Positions 1 to 7,629 of a stretch of DNA of 21,514 bases are shown here, one piece after another; the stretch's first letter is position 1, and each line of letters begins with the position of its first letter. The position numbers and the translations under genes were made by a program. Source of the DNA: Rhodocollybia butyracea (taxonomy: Eukaryota > Basidiomycota > Agaricomycetes > Agaricales > Omphalotaceae). Where the stretch lies: assembly GCA_015501585.1 (NCBI GenBank), contig JADNRY010000925.1, positions 1-21,514 on the forward strand, written 5' to 3'. Under the pieces are notes generated by a model, which saw only the letters and a list, made by a program, of their open reading frames with translations, searched no databases and had not been told where the DNA came from.

Positions 1-260
1 TCACTTCTCAATTAGGCAATGAAAACAGCTTTGACCTCATCCACTGCAAAAGTTTTGAAATTGCCTAATTAAGAAATAAAAGTCTATTGAAATAAAATTG
101 CCTAATATAGTAATTTATGAAAATTTCCAAATGTATCTAACTCTATTAAAAAAAACATAAAACCGGTTAAGGTGTTTGAAAATTGCCTTATTTGGTAATA
201 AAAACAGCTTTGACCTCATCCACTGCAAAAAATGGAAAAATTTCCTAATTTAGTAATTTT
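1..260. repeat. AT-rich repeat block with direct and inverted copies
   Basis: A 30-bp word beginning aaaacagctttgacc occurs identically at 22-51 and 201-230, 179 bp apart. The 11-mer aattaggcaat at 10-20 is the exact inverse of attgcctaatt at 60-70. Further degenerate copies (ttgcctaat, attgcctta, tttcctaat) lie near 99, 182 and 241. No coding potential is visible. The block abuts the palindromic array, so both may be the edge of one transposable element. That is inference. Confidence 0.75.
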
Positions 261-272
261 TAAATTGGCTTG

Positions 273-419
273 GGTCATGACCTAGTTCATCCAGGTCATG
301 ACCTAGGTCAGGTAGGTCATGACCTAGGTCAAGTAGGTCATGACCTAGTTCACCCAGGTCATGACTAGGTCAAGTAGGTCATGACCTAAAAAAGTAGGTC
401 ATGACCTGAATCAGCTAGG
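273..419. repeat. Seven-unit 20-21-bp palindromic tandem array (GGTCATGACC)
   Basis: The palindrome ggtcatgacc begins at 273, 294, 315, 336, 357 (one base missing), 377 and 397, a period of 21,21,21,21,20,20 bp. Between units lies ctaggtcaagta or a variant, so gacctaggtc forms a second palindrome overlapping the first. The spacing is two helical turns, which would put every site on the same face of the helix. The array contains no CpG. It resembles clustered subterminal binding sites of DNA transposons; the protein that binds is unknown. Confidence 0.9.
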
Positions 420-599
420 TCAGGTAAGTCACATTCTTGCCTGACAACCCAGAACAGGGCACTGTGACTTAGCTTGATCTTGTCATAATCTACAGATATG
501 TAAAAAATCCCAATAATCCCAATATGTTACTACACATTTCTTGTCATGATTCTATGATATTTCATTCTTGCTTATATTCTCTATCTCACCATCCTCCAC

Positions 600-762
600 T
601 CTCACCCTACACCTCTTAAACTAACTATATATCCCCCTCCTAGACCATAACCTCCTCCTCCTAGACTATACCCTCCCCTCCTAGACCATCCCTCCCTCAC
701 CTAGACCATCCCCTCCTCACTAGACCATGCCCTGCCCACCTAGGCCATATCCTATCTCATCC
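600..762. repeat. Degenerate pyrimidine-rich tandem repeat
   Basis: Copies of cctagaccat followed by a C/T-rich spacer recur roughly every 22-28 bp (near 639, 662, 684, 710 and 721), then grade into cctaggccat near 740. The word looks like a decayed or asymmetric version of the cctaggtcatgacc unit on either side. The strand bias, with the top strand almost purely pyrimidine between words, is marked. No ORF of note. Confidence 0.6.
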
Positions 763-764
763 CA

Positions 765-835
765 GGCCATGACCTACCAACCCAGGAAAAGACCAACCTG
801 ACCTAGGTCATGACCAAAATCCCAAGGTCATGACC
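765..835. repeat. Second cluster of GGTCATGACC palindromes
   Basis: ggccatgacc lies at 765-774 (one mismatch), and exact ggtcatgacc at 806-815 and 826-835. The last two are 20 bp apart, the same phasing as the main array. They sit directly downstream (minus-strand sense) of the KDZ-like coding fragment. Confidence 0.8.
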
Positions 836-1391
836 TAGCTGCCCAGGTTTTGCCTAGGTTTTTGGGTCTTTTTAGTAAGGTCAATGTAACAAAAGTGCAG
901 ACTAATAAGACCAAATATGTGGGTGACTGAACTGCTGCCTGACCCTCCCAATGTTTCCAAGCTGCCTCAGTTCTATCGCGTCGAGTGCGATAGTCCTGGT
1001 ATTTTCTAGTGCCAAAGCCAGCATTCTCCCTCATATCTTTTTTTAGCATCTCTTCATCAATCTCTATCTCCCAGTCCAAGTCTCCATTGTCGTCAGCGGG
1101 TTCGGCTCCCCGGCTATGCCCGTAGTCGCATCCCATTGGCATGTCATGGTTGTGAGTGTCTGCACCGAACGATTGCTGAAGGATGATATCCGGCATAGCT
1201 TCCGCCTCATGCTGAAGTTGCGACGCTTTGCCTTTGCATTTGAGCTCCCGTATGTCTGCATGCTGAAGAACTTGAATTGAATTTCCCCCGAGACGTCTTT
1301 GACTTTTGGCGGAACCTTGGCATCCGTGAACTGGGCCGCGTAAGTGTGAACGAATTTGTCTACCACTTGTGCTGCGATGAGAAGCCCCGCC
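828..1391 (-). pseudogene. KDZ transposase-associated protein, broken 5' fragment
   Basis: A minus-strand reading frame (about 939-1196) encodes an acidic stretch, DLDWEIEIDEEMLKKDM, followed by the basic block YQDYRTRRDRTEAAWKHWE. I recall this acidic-then-RTRRDRTE arrangement from the N-terminal part of KDZ transposase-linked (CxC-type) proteins of Agaricomycetes. Upstream, a second frame (1200-1391) reads MAGLLIAAQVVDKFV and on; the two frames do not join without a splice or frameshift. After the EGQ at about 939 the similarity stops and the frame runs into unrelated sequence ending at 828. The cysteine cluster and the catalytic domain are absent, so this is a truncated remnant. It lies between two groups of palindromic repeats. 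Confidence 0.6.
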
Positions 1392-1535
1392 ATGCCGGCA
1401 CTCTGCAGCACAGTTAACTCAAGCAGTGTTAGAGGGCATAGCTTAGTTTGAATGCGTCTGTCACCAGCCACATCAGAGCCACGTGGTATTTAAGGCAAAT
1501 GCAGCGCTTAAGCCGTTTGCTTTTCTTTTACCACC

Positions 1536-1593
1536 ATGTCTTGAAAACGGAAAAGAGATGATGAGGAGGGCCCTCCGCTGATTTTCTCTCAAG
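1536..1593 (+). pseudogene. First exon of a KDZ-type gene with an in-frame TGA
   Basis: Plus-strand ATG at 1536 in the context accaccATG reads M-S-stop-KRKRDDEEGPPLIFSQ and ends at 1593 before a gtttgt donor. The basic-acidic start followed by GPPLIFSQ is what I recall at the N-terminus of agaricomycete KDZ-linked proteins. The stop TGA (1542-1544) would be CGA (Arg) before one C-to-T change. A TATA-like tatttaagg lies at 1487-1495. No second exon of the same protein was found downstream. It faces opposite to the fragment at 828-1391, so the element has been rearranged. Confidence 0.5.
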
Positions 1594-1817
1594 GTTTGTC
1601 TCTTAACTTTCTCTCTGTTTTATACCTTTCCGTAGCCCAACGCCACCTTGGCTATGGGGAGGTGATGGGCGCCTTTTTTCATTAAATCCGCGGAGCCGTT
1701 TCTTTTACTTGCACAGGCTGTAGATTTATGAGCTAACCAACTTCTAGATGTCGGGCGACACGTTCTTAGAAATAAAAAGGAATTTAGTCCCCATTGCCTT
1801 GGCCCTGACATTGTCAT

Positions 1818-2087
1818 TCAGTGGCTAAACGCGCCTTCCATGTTTTGCAATGCATCTTCAGCGCAAGATAAATTTATCAGCAGCTCAGAAAACGGAGACC
1901 CCGTGGATACGGTATTTGGGTATTTACGTGTAGGTATGTGAAAGGTGCTATAAAACAACCTAACAAAAAACACTACCGCACCTAACCAGACTATCAATAT
2001 GTAAGGGAGCGAGGGCGGGTTGTCAGAGATTCCCTGAGGGAAAGTCTTGTAATATTGGATGTATGCGCGCGACTGCTCCAGGTTCAA
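1818..2087 (-). CDS. Unrecognised small membrane-type ORF
   Basis: An 89-residue frame starts MNLEQSRAYIQYYKTFPQ and contains one strongly hydrophobic segment, LPYILIVWLGAVVFFVRLFY (about residues 27-46). I do not recognise it. The QxxxYIQYYKTFPQ start faintly recalls multi-span membrane families of mushrooms (DUF6533/6534-like), which are far longer, so it may be one exon of a decayed gene. No supporting splice sites or neighbours were found, and it could be a chance ORF. Confidence 0.2.
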   Translation of the reverse strand: MNLEQSRAYIQYYKTFPQGISDNPPSLPYILIVWLGAVVFFVRLFYSTFHIPTRKYPNTVSTGSPFSELLINLSCAEDALQNMEGAFSH

Positions 2088-2099
2088 GACTGTAGCGCT

Positions 2100-3680
2100 A
2101 ACGTGGGTAACTAAGCTTAGACAACTCTTAGAACTAAGTCGAGAGAAGCCTAGTTGGGGTGTACGAGTGTACGAGGGAACCAGGTGTGTATGTCCAAATC
2201 AATTAACCAAAACCAAAACCAATACAACAAAACTAAGATTCTCCTAGGCAAACTCTGCTCTAGCTAGAATAGTAATCTCGAGGTTTGTCAACAACCCTAG
2301 GCAAACTCTGGCACTAGCTGCTGTGACGCCGTAAAGTCCTCGACCAAACTCTGGGCCAAGCTACGATATTGTGAGTGAACTTAATCACTAGGAACTCGTA
2401 CCACAATCTTAGTGGCTTGTCTAACTTTGTGAAGAAGTCAACTAAGGAACCCTCACTCTGGAGCCGAATAATCCCTTACTAGAAGCCGTCCCCTCTAAGG
2501 AAGCAACTAGATTTGAGTTGATCTGGAGTTTGAGAGAACTCTACACACTTAAATTCGATCAAGATATAAATGGGCTTTGCGAAGCGCGTGAAGTTTATTA
2601 CTTTCTTAAGATAACCAAGTCAGGAGGCGTCACGCTACTGATCCCGTGGGGACGTTCTATGGAGCACTGGTCTTAGCAGTCAAGTCGAGGGCAAGAAACT
2701 TGTCTTATTGAATAAATATATCTGGCTTATATACTGAGTAGAGAGAGTTTAATACAAAAAATAGATGAAACAGATACGGAGAGAGATGGAAAGAGAGTGG
2801 AACAGAGGAATCTGGCTCGGAAAGGAAACTCCAGCCTATATATGGTACACACGATAAAGAAATAGTCCATTCTTGGGTATATATCAGAGGTAAAATATGA
2901 TTTCATGAGGATTAACATAGTTTTAGAGTGTTTTGATCCAAGCGAGGTTTCTCCGATTACTCCACAATTCTCCGGGGTCAGGAGTACCTTTACGCTTCAT
3001 GATCACTTGCCGCCCGGTTTCCCTTGGGTGAGTTTCATTCTATTCCTCGGATAGTTCTGTCCATCCTGAGTGTGATTAACATTCTCTTGAGAAGGCCAGT
3101 TGTCTAGCTTTCCAACGACACCACTTATGATAGTCTCAAGCAACTGCGCTGAGTATGTACAAGTGATTCCCGATAGTCGGCTTTAACGGATAAGACCTTC
3201 CGTGTATGATTTCTAAGATCAAATGTTTCGATTTGCCAAGGCTATCCCGGTGCGTAGCTTTCCGTAGGAGGGCTAAGTATGTTTCTACCGTCCTCACAGT
3301 TACGACCGGTGCCACGAATAGACCTCTACAGTTTCCTCGGGATTGTTCTGGTCCATTGTTACGGACTGTAAAGTCCACATCTTAACATAGCTTGTTGGGG
3401 GTCTTAGTGCGAGGGATGCCTTCCCTCATAATTCCTTCCCTCGAGTAACACGTTGGCTTAGTACTTATCCCGCTTCAAGATGTCCTGTAGTTTAGAGAGT
3501 ATACACTCTTGGGTATAACTAGATTGACAATCTAGCGTTACATCTCCGGGCAGTCCAGGTATCCTCGCTAGCTTGGCTCTAGGCTACACTTGTGGGCGTA
3601 CCTTCACGGCTCGCTGAGTATTATTGTTAAGTTCTTTGCCTCGGCAACAGCTATCACGCTCGGGCTCCGTATAACTCTCT
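2100..3680. other. Gene-free stretch, possible decayed retroelement repeat
   Basis: No frame in this 1.6 kb looks like a protein. The word caaactctg occurs three times between 2250 and 2355 with partly repeated flanks (ctaggcaaactctg twice). An AT-rich TATA-like segment (gaataaatatatctggcttatatac) lies at 2709-2733. Such a mixture is compatible with a worn LTR, but I found no matching second LTR, primer-binding site or polypurine tract. Confidence 0.3.
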
Positions 3681-3774
3681 TATTGCATTGTATAACACGT
3701 ACAAAGTGTCAAAATGTACGGTTACACACCTTTGGCTGATTTTAGGCCTAATAACAGATCAGCCTATTCCTAGG

Positions 3775-4995
3775 ATGCAGCCTCAAACCTCTTCACGCCC
3801 GGTCTCTATCTTGCCTCTCTCTAACTTATTCACTGCTTTTCAAGAGCCTCGAGAAAGTCGCCCATCTGACCCTGATCAATACAAAGGCCTCTCTGCAGGA
3901 CAAAAGAAGAAGGCAAAGAGCAAAGCTACCTGGAGGAAACGGCGTGCCCATGGTAGGGAGGATGAGCTGCTGTCTAGCGGCTCTGCTGTAAAGGCTTATG
4001 TCCGATGGCATATCCAGGACACCGTCGTCATGACTATTGAAGGCACTCCTCATCCTTTCCGCACCAACTCCTGGATAGGACTCCAGACCCAAACCCCAGC
4101 ATGTCGGATCCTTTCTAGTCTGGATGTCTTCCATATCTCCAGGCTAGCTTATATCAAGAGAGATTATAACTCATGCATAGCTTTGGCCCCAAGTGTTCTT
4201 CCCCTAACGTGTTTTTAGGAAAACGCAAGTCATCCGCAATGCCGATGGGTACCGGCTAATGGCTCTCTATGCTCGCCCGCAGGATCCTGACTGGGAAACT
4301 CTCCTTGAAGCGTACAACGCACTCATGGAGTGGCTCTATAAAAACCTTTGCCTTCCCGATACCCTCCTACACCATCGACGCAGCGACTATGCAACAATTG
4401 GCGTTGGGTATGGCTTTGGCGGCGGAAGGGTTAGGCCGGGAGAGTATGTTAATACCCCACATAACTCCCGAGTCCTCCAAGTTGCTCTTGACAATCCGGT
4501 GATGCAACGCATCGCTCGCTACGTTGATTGTGAGTTCTTTTTTTTTTATTCACATAGAGCTCCACTGGCTAAGCGGGTTCTCCAGAAGGCTTGCTTGCAC
4601 TCTTCCCAAAGCTTCACGCTGTTTACACCAGCCTTGGCCAAAAGATAGTTGAAACTGATAACCCGGCAATCAAACATAGTTTTCCCCGCTGCTGCTACCC
4701 AGCTTGCCACCTTAATATGCATAACAGCGGCACTATCTATCATAGCAACTTCTGGAACTGGCTCTTTTCGATGTGCGCTGTCTTTTGCAGTGGAAAGTTT
4801 GATCATAAGCGGGGGGCGCACTTCATCGCATGGGGTCTCGGCGTAGTTGCTGAGTTCCGGCCAGGATCTACCGTCTACATCCCCTCTGCAGCTGTGCCTC
4901 ATGCCAACTCCTCCATTGCGCTGGGTGAATGCCGTCACTCCATGGCATTCTTTCTTCTTGCAGGGTTACAGCTTCAACTCTTTGTATTATATTAA
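3775..4995 (+). pseudogene. TET/JBP-like 2OG-Fe(II) dioxygenase, probably inactive
   Basis: TET/JBP enzymes oxidise 5-methylcytosine or thymine, and in Agaricomycetes their genes are expanded next to KDZ transposons. Exon 1 (from ATG 3775) has a basic low-complexity N-terminus. Exon 2 (4219-4529) reads NADGYRLMALYARPQDPDW, then HHRRSDYATIGVGYGFGGG, a family-like DNA-side segment. Exon 3 (4586-4995) holds the double-stranded beta helix: YHSNFWNW, FDHKRGAHFIAWGLGV, FRPGSTVYIPSAAVPHANS and GECRHS. The distal His (PHAN) and the Arg expected to contact 2-oxoglutarate are present, but the HxD iron motif reads HSN. Intron 4530-4585 joins exons 2 and 3 through a TAA codon, the exon 1 donor is unclear, and the C-terminus stops before the usual GGLFRW-like end. 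I infer a decayed, inactive copy. Confidence 0.65.
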
Positions 4996-5019
4996 AGCAT
5001 AACTGTAGATTTTGTAGCC

Positions 5020-5048
5020 ATTTGGTACTGCAAGGCAAGGTACCAAAT
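5020..5048. repeat. Perfect 9-bp inverted repeat (hairpin)
   Basis: atttggtac at 5020-5028 pairs exactly with gtaccaaat at 5040-5048 across an 11-nt loop. It lies 25 bp after the stop of the TET/JBP-like frame, where a 3' processing signal or an element boundary could be. Confidence 0.75.
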
Positions 5049-5365
5049 ATCACGATCTCGTAGAATAAGCCGGTGATGATTTGAATGTCGAATAACAAAT
5101 GAGTCTGGTCATTAAAAAATACAAGTTTTTCTCAAAATGATCATTGGTACTATTGCTACAACTTCTACTCATAGTCGCGACCATAGAAATGAACAACTGT
5201 TGCATTAAAAAATTGTTTTAGATATTCCGTGAGATGTTAAAGTCTCACACACTTATGCTTTCACATGCTCTGATAATCACGCTCTTCTTTCCTCTCAACT
5301 TTCACCATTCTGCACGCATATTTTCTCAAATCGCCCAATTTTTTTCTTGAATCTCTTTAGCATCT

Positions 5366-6094
5366 ATGCCTCGGCGTCGTACTGCATCCACAATTGCCAA
5401 ATCTAACCTTACGCCTGAGCAAAAGGCGCAGATGCGCCAAACCAGCAGCGCAAGATCTAGCCGCAAGTATAGAGCTCGGTATGGTTTCTTTGCTGCTGAT
5501 GGCCAGAGATACATCTACTAACAATGCTTCTTTACTTACATCTATAACTCTCTATCTCATCGTTGATGCTGGGCTCTGAAGGCACAGCCAATACAGAGAG
5601 GTTGAATGCCAGCGGATTTCAGAGTTTGACTTAGTCCTTGCATTTCTTTGGGCCCGCCTTTTTAATTATATGACCTTTAGGAAAAGAAAATCAATGTCTG
5701 TTCAGGAAAAGGTTGAGGCCAACACCAACAGAAAAGATTCCGATTCGAGATATTATCTAAAGTGCGTATTTGCGATTGATAGCATATGCTTGATTCTAAC
5801 TTCCATATCCTTTACAGAAAATTGGGAGGAGTGACTTGATGACAATCGCTGGAATCGAATCAAGTGAGTTTTGCACTTGGTTTGAGGCGACAGCTTCACG
5901 GACTGACCTATGGTCTAAGCAAGTGGACTAAGTACTGAAATGGGCATCCTCCAGGCGTTTACAAGTGTCGCCAGGGAAAGCAGCGTTTGGGCGTTGACAA
6001 TGCTATTGCTAGTGGGAACAACTCTGAAGCGGGGCCTAGTATTAACTATAGTCAGTCAAAGTACAAACATTTTATTGATGTAGATCTCAGTTGA
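5366..6094 (+). pseudogene. Small basic-protein gene with three premature stops
   Basis: I do not recognise the family. Exon 1 (5366-5478) starts MPRRRTASTIAKSNLTPEQ and ends SARSSRKYRAR, a basic, bZIP-like or DNA-binding-like stretch. Proposed introns are 5479-5581, 5634-5680 (weak donor), 5762-5817 and 5864-5919; with these phases the reading frame is continuous to TGA at 6092. The 3' exons encode NWEE, LDDNRWNRI, NKWTKY, NGHPPGVYKCRQGKQRLG and a hydrophilic tail. Within that frame lie TAA 5758-5760, TGA 5832-5834 and TGA 5936-5938. CAA, TGG and TGG would restore each by one C:G to T:A reversal, and the surrounding text is otherwise protein-like. It sits between the TET/JBP-like gene and the divergent pair. 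Confidence 0.4.
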
Positions 6095-6229
6095 GGTCCT
6101 CATGCAGCCGAATACCCAAAAATTGCGAGAAAATTCATTTTTATTTCATGAAAGCTGGTGTTTGTCGATCATAAAGATACCAAGAATCAACACTACTGAA
6201 TCAACGCTACTACACAAATGTACTTGAAC

Positions 6230-7448
6230 TCAGGTTTCAAAGGGACGCTTCCAAAGCAGGACTTTGACACGCCCAAGGTCTCTCCAACCTTGAAAGATAG
6301 CACTCGCTTGGCCAAGTGTACCTTTGCTCCAAGTAACTTCGCCGCTGCGATAGTTGAGGCCTTGACTGAGGACATGTTGGCTATAGTACAATTTGTTAGC
6401 GAGCTTGATGGGAATAAAAAACATACATACCATTTCTGAAAGACACCAGGCTCAAAGCCTTGGGTGACAATGTAGACCGTGTTGGGGGTCTCGTCCTCTT
6501 TCAACATTGCAATGACCCCAGTTGTAACGCATTCCTTGTAGTGGCTCATAGCAGCCTCGTAGTTCATGAATGATTTGAGAAGGCGATCCCGAAATCTGGG
6601 GGGTGCAATGGCTTCTGCCTCTGCGAAGGTACAAAAAACGCCAGAAGTTTTGTTGATGCCAAGAAAGACAAATGCGGGAGTGTTGTTCGATTCTGGGACA
6701 AATGGACGCGGGGCAAAGTCAGGCATAACAAACTGAGTGCCAGGAACAATGGGAGGGAGGGAAAGAGGAACAGTTGGTTGTTGGGCAGGTTTTTGAGTTC
6801 GACGCTTCCTGGCGGCGGGCCCAGAAACAGGCGCTGGAAGTCTCGCAGGAGAGGCAAACGCGGAAGATGGAGCAGCACTGCTTGGAGCTCTCACAGGAGA
6901 GGTAGATGCTGAAGATGCTGCAGCATGGCTGCCATTCAATCCATCGCAGATAAAATCTAATAGAAAAACATTCAACTTTTTCAACCAGAAAAAAAAATTC
7001 GGAGCGTACCGAAAGAATTTTCCAAAGCGCTGTAGATCTGTTGGATCCTATACTTCATATCATCTGAAAAATTAGATATTAGCAATTTTCATAGGCTACA
7101 ACGGTCATGGTAGCTCACCATAGTCAAGCTCCCGATGGTTCTGCTCAGTTCGGAATTCCCGGAAGGCAGGCAAAATGGCGGCACAAGCGATTTCTGCAAA
7201 GTTGGCTTTGACTAGAATTGAACATTCAGAAAATTGCTCAAAAACAAAATAAAATTCAGCTCACTTTCTTGATAGTTTTCGCCAGCTAGAGCACGCTCCA
7301 GAGCTTCAACGCGAGCATGGCTGATGACATTGTACAAAGTTCTTGGAATTTCGGGAGATTGGCTGTTGGTTCCTAGAAATTAATTTGATGTCAGAAAACA
7401 TATCATATGACATTTGTATGACATTAAAAACTTACGGTCAACTTCCAT
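6230..7448 (-). CDS. Protein with two RNase H1-N/viroplasmin-like repeats
   Basis: Six exons on the minus strand: 7436-7448, 7265-7372, 7119-7211, 7010-7063, 6431-6956 and 6230-6380. They join without a phase error into 314 aa starting MEVDRTNSQSPEIPR. Residues about 30-85 are helical and charged. A Ser/Ala/Pro-rich linker with the basic motif ARKRRTQK (nuclear-localisation-like) follows. Then come two repeats: FVFLGINKTSGVF...LLKSFMNYEAAMSHY and VYIVTQGFEPGVF...GTLGQASAIF. The Y-V-x-G-x-x-x-GVF...K-F-x-x-x-x-x-A pattern is that of the RNase H1 N-terminal/caulimovirus viroplasmin fold (RNA-DNA hybrid binding). No RNase H catalytic domain follows. The frame extends upstream to an ATG at 7583 (MPVSQTAKRRGQKKP), interrupted only by TAG 7518-7520, so the present start may be a fallback. 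The family assignment is from pattern only. Confidence 0.55.
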
Positions 7449-7629
7449 GCTCTGGGTTGTGGACGCTATGGATGTGCTGCTGAAGGCAATCGTGGATGGT
7501 GAAGGTAGACTGTAAGCCTAGATTTTAGCTTTTGTCTGGGGCTTCTTCTGACCACGCCGCTTGGCAGTTTGGCTTACTGGCATCACGGCGACTCGAGAAT
7601 TTTTTTGCACATACTTTTGCTATCCTTTC
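7449..7629. promoter_or_regulatory. Short shared region between divergent genes
   Basis: The minus-strand ATG at 7448 and the plus-strand ATG at 7630 are 181 bp apart, or 46 bp if the minus gene once began at 7583. A shared bidirectional promoter is implied by position alone; I see no convincing TATA box. Confidence 0.35.

Noticed and set aside
3136..3378. 80-residue minus-strand ORF in the gene-free stretch
   Set aside because: No motif, no splice partner and no composition bias; it lies in repeat-like sequence.
4546..4938. 130-residue minus-strand ORF
   Set aside because: It is the reverse shadow of the TET/JBP-like exon, whose plus-strand text matches the family.
6564..6878. Leucine-rich minus-strand ORF beside the viroplasmin-like gene
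   Set aside because: It is another frame of exon 5 of that gene, which joins in phase with its neighbours.
7508..7577. Intron (gtaagc ... ttacag) hiding the TAG upstream of the viroplasmin-like gene
   Set aside because: Good splice sites, but the splice puts the first codons out of frame with the rest of the gene.
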